Shown here one piece after another: positions 1 through 9,094 of a stretch of DNA of 64,000 nucleotides. Position 1 is the stretch's first letter, and each line of letters begins with the position of its first letter. This stretch comes from Magnetococcales bacterium (GTDB lineage Bacteria; Pseudomonadota; Magnetococcia; Magnetococcales; Magnetaquicoccaceae): assembly GCA_015231375.1 (NCBI GenBank), contig JADGBT010000011.1, positions 1 through 64,000 on the forward strand, given 5' to 3'. Made by a program: the position numbers and the translations under genes. The notes beneath the pieces are model-generated. The model worked only from the letters and a program-made list of their open reading frames with translations, had not been told where the DNA came from and did no database searches.

Positions 1-374
1 GGCTATCCCCGGAATCCACATCCGTGGCCGTGGCGGTATAGACCACCGTGGAGGTGGCGGCATTCTCCGACACGCTCCCGCTATTGACCGAGGTGATGGT
101 CGGCGCCTCGTTCACATCCACCACGCCGATGGTCACAGCCTGGGTATCCGTCAACCCGCCGGAGTCGGTCACGATCACGTTGATCGCATAACTCGACTGA
201 CTTTCGTAATCCGCCGCAGCTTTCAGGGTCACAACACCAGTGGCCGCATCGATGGAAAACAGACTCGCATCCGTGCCACCCAGGCTGTAAATCTGGCTAT
301 CCCCGGAATCCACATCCGTGGCCGTGGCGGTATAGACCACCGTGGAAGTGGCGGCATTCTCCGACACGCTCCCC
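1..374 (-). repeat. Near-identical cadherin-repeat DNA, 294-bp period
   Basis: Bases 1-78 recur almost unchanged at 295-372, a period of 294 bp (98 codons). Both copies encode the segment SENAATSTVVYTATATDVD. More copies probably lie beyond the left edge. The high DNA identity suggests recent duplication or gene conversion. Confidence 0.85.
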
Positions 375-3010
375 GTCGTGGTCGAAGTGAACACCGGCGC
401 ATCGTTGACCGACGCGACCTGCACCACCGAACGCCCTTCCAAAGAGAGGTCATCCCCATCCAGGAGCGTCCAGACAATAGAACGGGTCACCGATTCCAGG
501 GCCGGATTGTCGCTGACACTGCCAAACAACACACTGCGCAACGCGATCTGATAGTGCTCCGGTGTGGCGTCGCCGCTCAGGGTCAAAGTTCCCGCATCGA
601 ACAGCCCCGTGATCCCGTTCTGGCTGACAAACGACAACTGATCCCCGCTGGTGTAACCGGAGTCGATGACCACTGTGGCACCGATCAGCAGGGTGTCATC
701 CACATCGCTGACCGTGATGGTCCCATCGATGGCCATGGCCTCGCTGCCTTCGGCATAGGCCAGCATCGTGGCCCCGACCGTGACCACAGGTGCGTCATTG
801 ACCGCCTGCAACACCAGATCAACCCCGCTGGAGGTGGTCAGAATGCCTCCCGTACCAGAGCCGCCCAGATCGCTGAGTACCAATTCCAGACGATCCGCAC
901 CAAAATAATCGCTCGAACCCAGGTAGGAAACCTGTGACAACGCGGCATTGATCTCGGTCTTGGAACCCGAGAATTGCAGGACGGCATCCCCTTGGCCATC
1001 TCCCTGGCTGAAGGTCAATCCGGTGGATTGGGCCAGTGTCAGGACACCCTGTTCCGCCCGCAGCGTCACATCCAGGGTATTGGCCTCGGCGTCGTTGACC
1101 AGAATGCCAAGAATGGTCAACACCTCATCCTCCAGCCCGTTCTGCCCTCCCGGAAGGGTGATGATCGGCGCGGTATTGGCCGGCGGAATCACGACCACGG
1201 TTGCCACGGTCTGGGTGGAGGCGGGAGTGGTCACCACAGGCGTGACCGGCACCACCACCGTGGGAAGCGTCGCGACCACCACCGACTCCACCGCAGTCGG
1301 CACGGTCGCAACGGGAGTGGCAACGGGAGTGGTCGCAGCCGGGGGCGTGGCGGTGACGGCGGCGGTGACAGCCGGGGTCTGGGGTTGAGTCGGGGTGACG
1401 GCAGGGGTCTCGGCAGGGGTGGCGGCGGGAGGCTGGGAAGCCTCGGCGGTGGCTGGCTGAGTGGTTGCGGCCGGGGGAGCGACGGCGGTTGTCGTGGTTT
1501 GCGCACCGGGACTGGCCGCGTTGGCCACCTGGGTCAGGGTGGGATCACCGCTGTTCACCTGTTCTTTGAAGGCCTCGGAGGTCGCCAGGGAGGGATCCGC
1601 CATGGCCATCAGCACCTGCTGCTCGGGACTGACCGGCACCGCGCTGGCCGCCGCCGTCTCCGTCTGGGAGGCTGCGGCTTGTTGGGCCTCGTTCAGGGCG
1701 GAGGCCGCATCGCTTCCTTGACTCAACGCCTGGGTCAGACCTTGCAGAAAAGCGGCTCCTCCTCCCGGATCGCTTTTCGTGGCCTCGGCCAGCACCTGGG
1801 CGGCATTTTCTCCCGAGGCCAAAGCGGTCATCAGTTGATCCGCCGGACTCACCGGCACCGCAGATTGTTGCGCGTTGCTGACCGCTGTGTTGCTGGCGCT
1901 CTGCGCGCTCTGAAGGGCCGACCCCATCGATCCGCCACTGCCCAGAGACTGGGTAAGAGCCGCCAGAAACGCCTGATTGCCCTGCCCGCCCGCTGGCAAC
2001 AAGGCATCCAGCGCCCCTTGCGCCTGAATCCCGTTGGCCAGGGCCATGGCCAACTGATCCGCTGCCGACAGCGGCACGCTCTGCCGGGCCTGAAGCTGCT
2101 CGGAGGCCGACTGGATCTGCTGGGCCAACTGTCCGGCCTGCAACGGATTGGCGCCCACAGCCAAAGCGGCCATGAACCCCTGTGCCGCCGTGGGATCGCT
2201 GGCGGCATGGCCCAGGCCCGCCTCCCGCAACGCCTCCCCGCTATCCAGACCTCCGGCCAAGGCGGCGGCCAATCGTTCCGCCGGAGTCAAGGCCACGTTC
2301 TGCGCGGTCTGACTCTCGACATGCCGCTCCACGAACTGACCGGCCAGGGTCAAAGCGGCCCGGGGATCCAAACCTTGACTGAGGGCGTTCTGATACGCCT
2401 CCAGGAACAAGGCGGCCTGCTCGGCGGACATTCCGGCCACCAGGGCTTCCACGGATTGGGAATCCACCGGCGCCGACTCCCCGGCGGCGGCCTCTTGCTG
2501 TGCGGCGGCCTCTTTGACCGCCTCCTGCTGTTTGCGCGCCGTCTGGACCGCCGCATCGATCTTCTTGCCGCTTTGCAACGCCTCGACCAGCGCGGCGTAA
2601 AAAATGGCCGCGTCGCCGTCTCCACTACCGGAAGTCCCACCCCCACCAGAGGCCAGCGCATCCAGCCCGGCTCCACTGGCCAAGGCCACCTCCAGGGCGT
2701 TGGACGCCGCGCCCGTGGCCCCGGTATTGCCCGTGGTGGTCCGAACGGTCTCGACCACCTGTTCGGCACCCTGGCTCACCCCCTGCGCCGCTTCCGTCGG
2801 CGAGTCCCCCCGGTCCAGACCGGAAAGAAACTGCCCCATCAGCTGCTGTCCCAGCGCAGACGCCTGTTCCGGGGAAACCCCCTGCTGGGCGAAAGTCGCC
2901 TCCAGCCCCTTTTGGGCTGCGGCAATGGCTTCACCATCGCCCGAGGCCAGATGAGCGACAAATTCCGTGAGTTGCTGCGCCAACGAGGCGGAAAGCGGTG
3001 CAGTAGGCAT
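1..3010 (-). CDS. Giant cadherin-like repeat surface protein, N-terminal ~1,003 residues (3' end beyond window)
   Basis: The reading frame is open from the ATG at 3010 to the window edge, so only the N-terminal part is visible. Residues 1-500 are rich in Ala, Gln, Ser and Gly. They contain related helical units starting near residues 237, 312, 387 and 461, a period of about 75; each has a Pro-(Leu/Val)-(Ser/Thr)-Pro/Ala-(Ala/Glu) start and a run of small residues. Residues 500-600 form a Pro/Thr/Val-rich linker. From about 605 there are beta-sandwich repeats with NDAPV/NEAPT boundaries and cadherin-like DVDSGDS motifs. Such proteins are usually exported adhesins or sheath proteins, often through type I secretion with a C-terminal signal that would lie off-window. 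A secretion set sits at 58-63 kb, but a link is inference. The start has only a weak ribosome-binding site. Confidence 0.85.
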   Translation of the reverse strand, partial: MPTAPLSASLAQQLTEFVAHLASGDGEAIAAAQKGLEATFAQQGVSPEQASALGQQLMGQFLSGLDRGDSPTEAAQGVSQGAEQVVETVRTTTGNTGATGAASNALEVALASGAGLDALASGGGGTSGSGDGDAAIFYAALVEALQSGKKIDAAVQTARKQQEAVKEAAAQQEAAAGESAPVDSQSVEALVAGMSAEQAALFLEAYQNALSQGLDPRAALTLAGQFVERHVESQTAQNVALTPAERLAAALAGGLDSGEALREAGLGHAASDPTAAQGFMAALAVGANPLQAGQLAQQIQSASEQLQARQSVPLSAADQLAMALANGIQAQGALDALLPAGGQGNQAFLAALTQSLGSGGSMGSALQSAQSASNTAVSNAQQSAVPVSPADQLMTALASGENAAQVLAEATKSDPGGGAAFLQGLTQALSQGSDAASALNEAQQAAASQTETAAASAVPVSPEQQVLMAMADPSLATSEAFKEQVNSGDPTLTQVANAASPGAQTTTTAVAPPAATTQPATAEASQPPAATPAETPAVTPTQPQTPAVTAAVTATPPAATTPVATPVATVPTAVESVVVATLPTVVVPVTPVVTTPASTQTVATVVVIPPANTAPIITLPGGQNGLEDEVLTILGILVNDAEANTLDVTLRAEQGVLTLAQSTGLTFSQGDGQGDAVLQFSGSKTEINAALSQVSYLGSSDYFGADRLELVLSDLGGSGTGGILTTSSGVDLVLQAVNDAPVVTVGATMLAYAEGSEAMAIDGTITVSDVDDTLLIGATVVIDSGYTSGDQLSFVSQNGITGLFDAGTLTLSGDATPEHYQIALRSVLFGSVSDNPALESVTRSIVWTLLDGDDLSLEGRSVVQVASVNDAPVFTSTTTGSVSENAATSTVVYTATATDVDSGDSQIYSLGGTDASLFSIDAATGVVTLKAAADYESQSSYAINVIVTDSGGLTDTQAVTIGVVDVNEAPTITSVNSGSVSENAATSTVVYTATATDVDSGDS

Positions 3011-3148
3011 CAATCTTTACATTTCCGATTCAGGCCGGAAGACAACAAGCAGGAACGAAACCATCCCGTCAACGGCTTGCCTGGCCGGATGCCCCCTCAA
3101 ACGGGTCTGCTGGTCACAAACACACGAACCTTCCAGAAGCGACCGTCG

Positions 3149-3409
3149 TCAGCCACCACCCTGTTTTTTCTCGATCAGGGCGACGATGGCGTTGACGGTT
3201 CTGAAATTATCGAAATCCAGATCCTTGTTGTCCACCTTGACCTGAAACTCCTTTTCGAGAAACAGCACCAGATGCATCGCGAACAGCGAAGTCACCAGGC
3301 CGGTGGCAAACAGATCCTCATCGTCACCCACATCGGCGTCGCGGATGAATTTTACCAGAAACGATTTGATTTTTTGGGTTGTATCCATGATCTTGGCTTG
3401 AAAGGTCAT
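3149..3409 (-). CDS. Discrete acyl carrier protein (FkbJ-like)
   Basis: This 86-residue protein has the size and pattern of a stand-alone acyl carrier protein. The phosphopantetheine serine is probably Ser41 in the segment LVTSLFAMHL; the usual D-S-L is T-S-L here. It lies 11 bp after the 3-hydroxyacyl-CoA dehydrogenase gene in a cassette with FkbH-like and acyl-CoA dehydrogenase genes. In the FkbH-I-J-K systems such an ACP carries glyceryl and then hydroxymalonyl intermediates, and the same role is inferred here. A second in-frame ATG seven codons in (3388) is an alternative start. The missing Asp before the serine is mildly unusual. Confidence 0.82.
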   Translation of the reverse strand: MTFQAKIMDTTQKIKSFLVKFIRDADVGDDEDLFATGLVTSLFAMHLVLFLEKEFQVKVDNKDLDFDNFRTVNAIVALIEKKQGGG

Positions 3410-3420
3410 CCGTGATGGGT

Positions 3421-4278
3421 TCAGATCGGATAGTCATAGAATCCACGACCGTTCTTGCGGCCATGGAGTCCAGCATCCACCATTTTTTTCAACAACGGGC
3501 AGGGACGAAACTTGGAATCGTTGAAACTTTCGTACAGCACATCCAGAGAATACAGGATGGTATCCAGTCCGATCAGATCGGCGGTCTCCAGCGGTCCCAT
3601 CTTGTGACCGAAACAGTTCTTGAAGATCCGGTCCACCTCATCGGCCTTGGCCACCTGCTCATGCACCAGAAAGATCGCCTCGTTGACCGTCAACATCAAC
3701 ACCCGGTTGGAGACAAAACCGGGAGAGTCGTTGACCACCACACACTCCTTGCCCATGCGGCTCAAGAAGTGTCGAGAGATTTCAATGGTCTGTTCCGAGG
3801 TGTGGAAGCCCCGGATCACCTCGACCATGGTCTTCAGCGGCACCGGATTCATGAAGTGCATACCGATCACCCGATCGGGTCGCTGGGTGGCCGAGCCGAT
3901 GCGGGTGATGGAGATGGCCGAAGTGTTGGCGGCAAAGATGCAATGGGCGGGACAGACCGCATCGATGGCGGCGTAGACCTCCTGCTTCACCGGCCACTTT
4001 TCCACCACGTTCTCCACCACGAAATCGGCCTTGGCCAGCGCCTGCACATCGGTGGTGAAGAGAATGCGTTCCAGCACCTGTTCCGGAGAGAGAGAGTTCT
4101 TCTCCTTGGAAAAGAATCCCTGAAAACGCACATTGTTGGTGATCTCCCGACGCGCCCGGTCCAGAATGTCGGCCGTCACATCCAGCAGCACCACCTGAAA
4201 GCCGCTCTGCGCCAGATTCTGCGCCACGCCAACCCCCATGACGCCCGCACCGATGACTCCAACGATTTGAATATCCAT
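3421..4278 (-). CDS. 3-hydroxyacyl-CoA dehydrogenase family protein (FkbK-like)
   Basis: This is a 285-residue NAD-dependent dehydrogenase of the 3-hydroxybutyryl-CoA dehydrogenase family. The Rossmann motif GAGVMG is at residues 10-15, and the family's catalytic-histidine motif GMHFMNP is present, followed by the usual helical C-terminal domain. Length is normal. The frame stays open upstream to 4566, but the ATG at 4278 directly precedes the Rossmann fold and avoids overlapping the FkbH-like gene. It begins 23 bp after that gene and ends 11 bp before the ACP gene. In methoxymalonyl and hydroxymalonyl pathways this family oxidises the ACP-bound glyceryl hydroxyl. An ordinary fatty-acid role is possible but unlikely in this cassette. 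Confidence 0.85.
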   Translation of the reverse strand: MDIQIVGVIGAGVMGVGVAQNLAQSGFQVVLLDVTADILDRARREITNNVRFQGFFSKEKNSLSPEQVLERILFTTDVQALAKADFVVENVVEKWPVKQEVYAAIDAVCPAHCIFAANTSAISITRIGSATQRPDRVIGMHFMNPVPLKTMVEVIRGFHTSEQTIEISRHFLSRMGKECVVVNDSPGFVSNRVLMLTVNEAIFLVHEQVAKADEVDRIFKNCFGHKMGPLETADLIGLDTILYSLDVLYESFNDSKFRPCPLLKKMVDAGLHGRKNGRGFYDYPI

Positions 4279-4301
4279 GGTTTCATCCACCCGAAGTGTT
4301 G

Positions 4302-5354
4302 TCAATGCGAGTCCAGATCCACCAGATTGACCTGAACATAATCCGGAAACGGCGGGATCGTATCGAGATCGTTTTCCAGCAGGGTCACGCCTCCCGCGCC
4401 CAACGCCTCGATCTCGCGGAACTGGGCGAACTTGTAGGTGATGTACATCATCCGGTTGCGGTCCGTGGAGACGAACTCGGCCAACAGGCGCACCCCATGC
4501 CGTTTGGCCTCCCGACGCACATGATTGATCAGCACCGACCCCACCCCCCGGGACATGACCCGGCACGACATCAGCAGCAGCTTGATGGTCCAGGTCTCCG
4601 CCGTGGTCTCCAGCAGCACCAGGCCGATCTTGCCATAGGTGCCATAACGGTCATCCAGGCTCACGATCCACAAACGATGGCGCTCAGAGTGGCCAAACGC
4701 CTCCAGCTCTTCATAAGAGTAGGTATACCCGGTGGCGTTGAGCTGATTGGTGCGCACCGTCAACTCTTCGGCCCGTTGCAGATCCTCCCGCCGGGCCGGA
4801 GCGATGGTGACCACCATCTGCAAGGTGGCCAAAAAGGACTCTTTGGGTCCGGAAAAGGCGCTCTCCTCCTGATTGCGCAGCAGGTCGCTTTGGTACATGG
4901 CCCGACGCTTGCGGGAGTCGTCGGTGATGAAACGGGGATTCATCTCCGGCCGCTCCAGAATCCCATCCACCTCCAGGGCGTCGATGCAGCGCACCTCCGG
5001 CAACACGAAACGCACCTCGTCCCGCTCGAACGGCTGATCGTCCACAAACGCAAACGTGTTGAGACCGATGTTGAGGGATTGGGCGATCTGCGCGATGGAG
5101 TCGGCCTTGGAGTTCCAGTGAATCTGCGGATACAAAAAATAGTCCGCCAGTCCGAAGGACCGCAACCGTTCCATGGCCGGCTCAAAGGTGTTGCGGCTGG
5201 CGATGGATTGCAGAATGCCCCGTTCGTCCAGAGTCCGGATCACCCGCACCACATTCTCGCGCAACACCAGCGCGTCGTTTTCCGCCAGCACCCCATCCCA
5301 CAGCGTGTTGTCCAGATCCCAGACCACGCACTTGATTTTGCTCTCCTTGGCCAT
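4302..5354 (-). CDS. FkbH-like HAD-IIIC protein (glyceryl-ACP formation)
   Basis: This 350-residue protein has a HAD subfamily IIIC domain with the catalytic motif DLDNT at residues 13-17, then DLDNTLW-type context and a C-terminal acyltransferase-like half (RTNQLN and RGVG motifs). FkbH proteins take a 3-carbon unit from 1,3-bisphosphoglycerate, dephosphorylate it and load it on an ACP. The ATG at 5354 is chosen because it lies just before the HAD motif and four bases after the stop of the upstream gene, indicating translational coupling; a longer in-frame start would overlap that gene. It is the first committed enzyme of the proposed hydroxymalonyl-ACP cassette. A second FkbH-like domain is embedded in the NRPS at 10.3 kb. 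Confidence 0.88.
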   Translation of the reverse strand: MAKESKIKCVVWDLDNTLWDGVLAENDALVLRENVVRVIRTLDERGILQSIASRNTFEPAMERLRSFGLADYFLYPQIHWNSKADSIAQIAQSLNIGLNTFAFVDDQPFERDEVRFVLPEVRCIDALEVDGILERPEMNPRFITDDSRKRRAMYQSDLLRNQEESAFSGPKESFLATLQMVVTIAPARREDLQRAEELTVRTNQLNATGYTYSYEELEAFGHSERHRLWIVSLDDRYGTYGKIGLVLLETTAETWTIKLLLMSCRVMSRGVGSVLINHVRREAKRHGVRLLAEFVSTDRNRMMYITYKFAQFREIEALGAGGVTLLENDLDTIPPFPDYVQVNLVDLDSH

Positions 5355-5358
5355 GTTT

Positions 5359-6531
5359 CTACACCTGTCTGCTCTTCTTGTCCCGGGAGCGTTGATCCTT
5401 GATGTGATCCAGATGGCCGTATTTGGCGATGATGGTCTGCTGAATCTGGTTGCTGCCTTCGATGATCTCCATGATCTTGGCATCACGGAAGTAGCGTTGC
5501 ACGGGATAATCCGGACCGCAACCGTTGGCGCCATGGATCTGCACCGCGTCGGCCGCGCAGCGGGCGGCCATGGTGGAGGCGAAATACTTGGCCGTGGAGG
5601 TGGCCATGATCGAGCGGGGATCCCGTTCGTCCTTCATGCGACCCGCGTGAAGGCACAACAGGCGCGCGGCTTCGATATGGGTGATCATGTCGGTGATCAT
5701 GCGCTGAATCAAGGGATGCTCCCGCAGATGAACGCCGAACTGTTTGCGCTGGCTGGTGTACTCCAGGCAGGCTTCCAGGCATCCCCGGGTCAGACCCACG
5801 CAGCCACACCCCACGCAGAAACGGCCATGATCCAACGCCGCCCCGGCCACATGGGAAAATCCGAATCCGGGACGCCCCACCATATTGGCTTCCGGCAGTT
5901 CGCAGCCGTCGAAGGTGAGGAGCGCCAGCATGGCCGCGCGAAATCCCAAGAGTCCGGACAAGGGCTGACGGGTCAATCCGGCCCGATCCCCCTCCACCAA
6001 AAAGGCGACTGGCTTGTTCTCGAACTGGGCGAACACCAAAAACAGATCGGCGATCTGACCGCAGGAGATCCATTTCTTTTCGCCATCCAGCCGATACGCG
6101 CCGTTTTCCAGACGGGTGATCCGCGCTTCCACATTCTTGGCATCGCTGCCGATGTTGGGTTCGGTCAGGGCGAAGGCACCGATGGTCTCGCCCCGGGCCA
6201 GCCTGGGCAACCAGTACTGTTGCTGCTCGCTGCTGCCCCAGAGGGTCAACGCCTGACACACCATGCCATGGACCGTCAACAGACTCAGCAGCGACGCACT
6301 GCCGCGCCCGATCTCCTCGCACAGCAGCCCGAAGGTGATGCTGTCCATGCCGCCGCCACCCCATTCAACTGGAATGGTGGCCCCCAGATAACCCCGGTCG
6401 GCCAAAGCGCGGATCACGCTTTCCGGCAACCGTTCGTCCCGATCCCAGGCATCGGCGAACGGGGCGACCGTTTCATCGACAAACTGTTTGAACGCCTCTT
6501 GGGCAATCGACTGCTCCGGGGTCCACTCCAT
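5359..6531 (-). CDS. Acyl-CoA dehydrogenase family protein (FkbI-like)
   Basis: This 390-residue flavoprotein has the three-part acyl-CoA dehydrogenase fold. The FAD-binding stretch ALTEPNIGSD lies mid-protein and the catalytic glutamate is in IIEGSNQIQQ near the C-terminus. The start has a clear AGGAGA ribosome-binding site nine bases upstream. It is the first gene of a four-gene minus-strand cassette followed by FkbH-like, 3-hydroxyacyl-CoA dehydrogenase-like and ACP genes. In FK520, zwittermicin and related pathways this family (FkbI) completes oxidation of glyceryl-ACP to hydroxymalonyl-ACP. That role is inferred from context; the fold alone would also fit beta-oxidation. Confidence 0.88.
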   Translation of the reverse strand: MEWTPEQSIAQEAFKQFVDETVAPFADAWDRDERLPESVIRALADRGYLGATIPVEWGGGGMDSITFGLLCEEIGRGSASLLSLLTVHGMVCQALTLWGSSEQQQYWLPRLARGETIGAFALTEPNIGSDAKNVEARITRLENGAYRLDGEKKWISCGQIADLFLVFAQFENKPVAFLVEGDRAGLTRQPLSGLLGFRAAMLALLTFDGCELPEANMVGRPGFGFSHVAGAALDHGRFCVGCGCVGLTRGCLEACLEYTSQRKQFGVHLREHPLIQRMITDMITHIEAARLLCLHAGRMKDERDPRSIMATSTAKYFASTMAARCAADAVQIHGANGCGPDYPVQRYFRDAKIMEIIEGSNQIQQTIIAKYGHLDHIKDQRSRDKKSRQV

Positions 6532-6559
6532 GATGCCAACTCTCCTGACTCGCCTCTTT

Positions 6560-6603
6560 CACATAGTCCGCCACACCCGGGCACATAGTCCGCCATACCC
6601 GGG
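6560..6603. repeat. 22-bp tandem duplication in intergenic DNA
   Basis: Two adjacent 22-bp units (CACATAGTCCGCC followed by a 9-base tail) differ at one base. A degraded third unit follows. They lie between the FkbI-like gene and the binding-protein gene and have no evident function. Confidence 0.7.
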
Positions 6604-6678
6604 CCACCATACCCGGCAGGCCCGCCACACCACAGGCCATCTTTCCAGGCCACCGGCCATCCATGGACCATCAGGCCA

Positions 6679-8034
6679 TCAATGGGCCGCACCCGACTCC
6701 GGCTGGCTCATACAGGAAACCCCCTTCTTGAAGATGCACTGATCTTCTTGCCTGTAGGTATCGAAGTAAAGCACCATCTTGCCATCCTTGTTTTTCTTCT
6801 CACGCACGATCTGAAGGAAATAGTCGTGGCCGAGAATCTCGCCATTGGGAAAATGCCTTCTGGGATTTTTTTTGCCCTTGTTGGCCAACACCCCGCCGTA
6901 ACGCAAATAGGAGACCATGCTGTCGGGGTCGGCGGAACGGCCATATCGCATGGCCTCGACCAGCAGCATGACGGAATCGAACGCCTGGGCCGCTGTGGTA
7001 TACGAGGGCAGCTTCTTTTTAAAGATGGCGTTGTATTCCTTGATGAAAAGGGCGTTTTCCGGATCTTCTTCCTGAAACAACCCCACCACCACCGAACCGA
7101 TCACAGGCGACGGTCCCCGGCCCCCGATTTCCAGGAATTTGGGATCGTTCTGGGAGACGCCCAGGATGATGGGCACCTCGATCTTGAACTCCCGAAGCAA
7201 GGTGATGAACGGGATGGCTTCCCGCGTCGAACCGGAGAAAAAGATCGCATCCATCGGCTTGGCTTTGTGTTTGACCAAAAATCGGGTCACGATGGGAAAG
7301 AAATCTTTCTGCTCCGGATAGATCGACTGATAAAAGGCGACATTCGCCTGATCGATGTGGTTGACATGCTTGTCGAGCAGACCGGCCAACTCCTCGCCGG
7401 AGGAACTGCGCACGTAGACAATGCCGACATTCTTGCAGCCGACATCGGCACAGGCTTTGGCCATGATCTCGGCCTGGGCGCTGTTGTTGGGAATGTTGCG
7501 GAACACATATTTGAAATTGTGCTGCGTCAGTTTGGTGGTGGTGGTATAAGGCCACAGATTGATGATGCGGAACTTCTCGAAAACAGCGGAGCCGATGATG
7601 GCGTTTTCGCCACCCCCTCCGGCGGACAGCACCGTGGCCACCAGATTCTGTTCCGAAATTTTCTGGGCGAAATGCCACATGGCGTTCGGATTGGGAGTGG
7701 AGGGCAAATCCACTTCGACCGCCTCCAACTTTCTGCCATTGAATGCGGCATTCGGACTTTGGTTGATCTCATCGACCGCCATCTGGATACCGTTGTTGAA
7801 GGCCTCCCGCTTGCCGCTGGTGTAGTATCCGTATCCGATGCGGACCGGTCCGGTATCGTCATTGGCCTTGTTGGCAGCAGCGGATTTGGAAGAGCCCGAC
7901 TCTTTTCCACCCATCACCTGATCGATCCACGACTGGACCATGGCGCGACTGGTTTCCGGGGCAAACCAATGGATCTGAACGGCGATGATGACCAGAATTA
8001 GACAGAACAACAGAAAATAATAAATCTTTTTCAT
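6679..8034 (-). CDS. Membrane-anchored periplasmic ligand-binding protein (amino-acid/Peripla_BP_6 type)
   Basis: This 451-residue protein starts with a single hydrophobic anchor (about residues 4-24) and continues as a two-lobed type I periplasmic-binding fold. Visible features include the first-strand motif VRIGYGYYTSGKREAFNNGIQ and the inter-lobe pattern around QAFDSVMLLVEAM. Such proteins bind amino acids, amides or similar small molecules. There is no lipobox and no signal-peptidase site, so it is probably tethered to the inner membrane. No ABC permease or ATPase is adjacent, so a sensing or accessory role is as likely as transport. The same fold is fused to a channel at 55 kb. The gene lies upstream of the FkbI-like cassette on the same strand, with 147 bp between. 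Confidence 0.82.
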   Translation of the reverse strand: MKKIYYFLLFCLILVIIAVQIHWFAPETSRAMVQSWIDQVMGGKESGSSKSAAANKANDDTGPVRIGYGYYTSGKREAFNNGIQMAVDEINQSPNAAFNGRKLEAVEVDLPSTPNPNAMWHFAQKISEQNLVATVLSAGGGGENAIIGSAVFEKFRIINLWPYTTTTKLTQHNFKYVFRNIPNNSAQAEIMAKACADVGCKNVGIVYVRSSSGEELAGLLDKHVNHIDQANVAFYQSIYPEQKDFFPIVTRFLVKHKAKPMDAIFFSGSTREAIPFITLLREFKIEVPIILGVSQNDPKFLEIGGRGPSPVIGSVVVGLFQEEDPENALFIKEYNAIFKKKLPSYTTAAQAFDSVMLLVEAMRYGRSADPDSMVSYLRYGGVLANKGKKNPRRHFPNGEILGHDYFLQIVREKKNKDGKMVLYFDTYRQEDQCIFKKGVSCMSQPESGAAH

Positions 8035-8123
8035 GGCAATGGCATCTTACCGGTCGCGGTCGCGCGGCATGCATGGGTCAGAGGCACGCCACCGCAGCCC
8101 CCCACTCCGACATTGCCCACCCA

Positions 8124-8981
8124 TTATTGTCCTCCCAGAATCAAGGGAAGACCGTCCTTGCCGGAACCCACCACCACCACTTTGGAGTTGTTGGACGAGG
8201 CCAGTTTCTCGGTGGCCTGAATCCCCAGCCATTGCAGGATATTGGGATCCTTCAAGGATTCCCCGATCTTTTTCTGATAGTCATAGATACCCTGGGCCTC
8301 CCGGCGTTTGCGCTCGGATTCCTGCAACTCCCGATCCAGGCGATAGACATAGGCCTGCATCTCCTGCTCGTGGACCAGTTTTTCCTCGATGGCCCGCTGG
8401 ATGGGATCCGGCAGGGTCACGCTGCGGATGATCACATCGTCGATGATGACGAATTTCTGACTGGCCGGTTCCAGGGCTTCGCTGATGATCTCCTGGAGCA
8501 TGCCCTTGCGGGTGGTGTAGATCGCCTCCGGGGAGTAACCGCCGATGGCCCGCCTCAAGGCGGCTTCGACCTCCGGGATCACCACGGACTGGATGTAGTC
8601 TGGACCCACACGCTGATGCAAATAGCCCAGCATGCTGTGTTCGGGTTTGAAACGGATCGACATCTTGAGAGTCACCGGCAGACCCACGGAGGTCAGCACC
8701 GTGAAATCACGCACCAGCGCCTGAAGACGCACGTTATAAGGGGTCAGTTTGTCCCACGGCCAGATCAGGTACAGACCTTCCGTGTAGACATTATCCACCA
8801 CGGTTCCGCCGAAGAACCGTTTGTAAAGCACACCGCCTTCGCCGGCCTGGATGGTAATCACCATGCGCGACCACAAGAACAAAACAATCAAAATCAAAAT
8901 CAGGAGGGAAACCACCATGGACATCCCGGCCCGCTGAGTGAAACCGCGTATCTTGGATGCAACGGTTGAAAGATTCGTCAT
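8124..8981 (-). CDS. SPFH/band-7 (prohibitin-like) membrane protein
   Basis: This 285-residue protein has one N-terminal membrane segment (about residues 20-40), then a band-7 domain that begins with ITIQAGEGGVLYKRFFGG and a charged coiled-coil helix near residues 205-245. SPFH proteins oligomerise at the membrane and scaffold proteases or microdomains. The frame is open to 9086. The ATG at 8981 is chosen because the upstream 35 residues look non-native; the internal Met just before the membrane segment is also possible. It lies 89 bp upstream of the binding-protein gene on the same strand. No NfeD-like partner was seen. Confidence 0.85.
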   Translation of the reverse strand: MTNLSTVASKIRGFTQRAGMSMVVSLLILILIVLFLWSRMVITIQAGEGGVLYKRFFGGTVVDNVYTEGLYLIWPWDKLTPYNVRLQALVRDFTVLTSVGLPVTLKMSIRFKPEHSMLGYLHQRVGPDYIQSVVIPEVEAALRRAIGGYSPEAIYTTRKGMLQEIISEALEPASQKFVIIDDVIIRSVTLPDPIQRAIEEKLVHEQEMQAYVYRLDRELQESERKRREAQGIYDYQKKIGESLKDPNILQWLGIQATEKLASSNNSKVVVVGSGKDGLPLILGGQ

Positions 8982-9094
8982 TCGAGCCAATCCACAATCA
9001 AAGGATCTCGTGTTTTCTTTCGTCACCGACGACCAGGACACGAGGAGGATAAAATCTCTTTCAAGGATTGTACACAGCCACGCCACTCTGGCAA

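Noticed and set aside
974-3415. An 813-codon plus-strand frame opposite the surface protein
   Set aside because: Composition is Gly/Arg/His/Gln-rich without domains, and the minus-strand frame encodes clear cadherin repeats.
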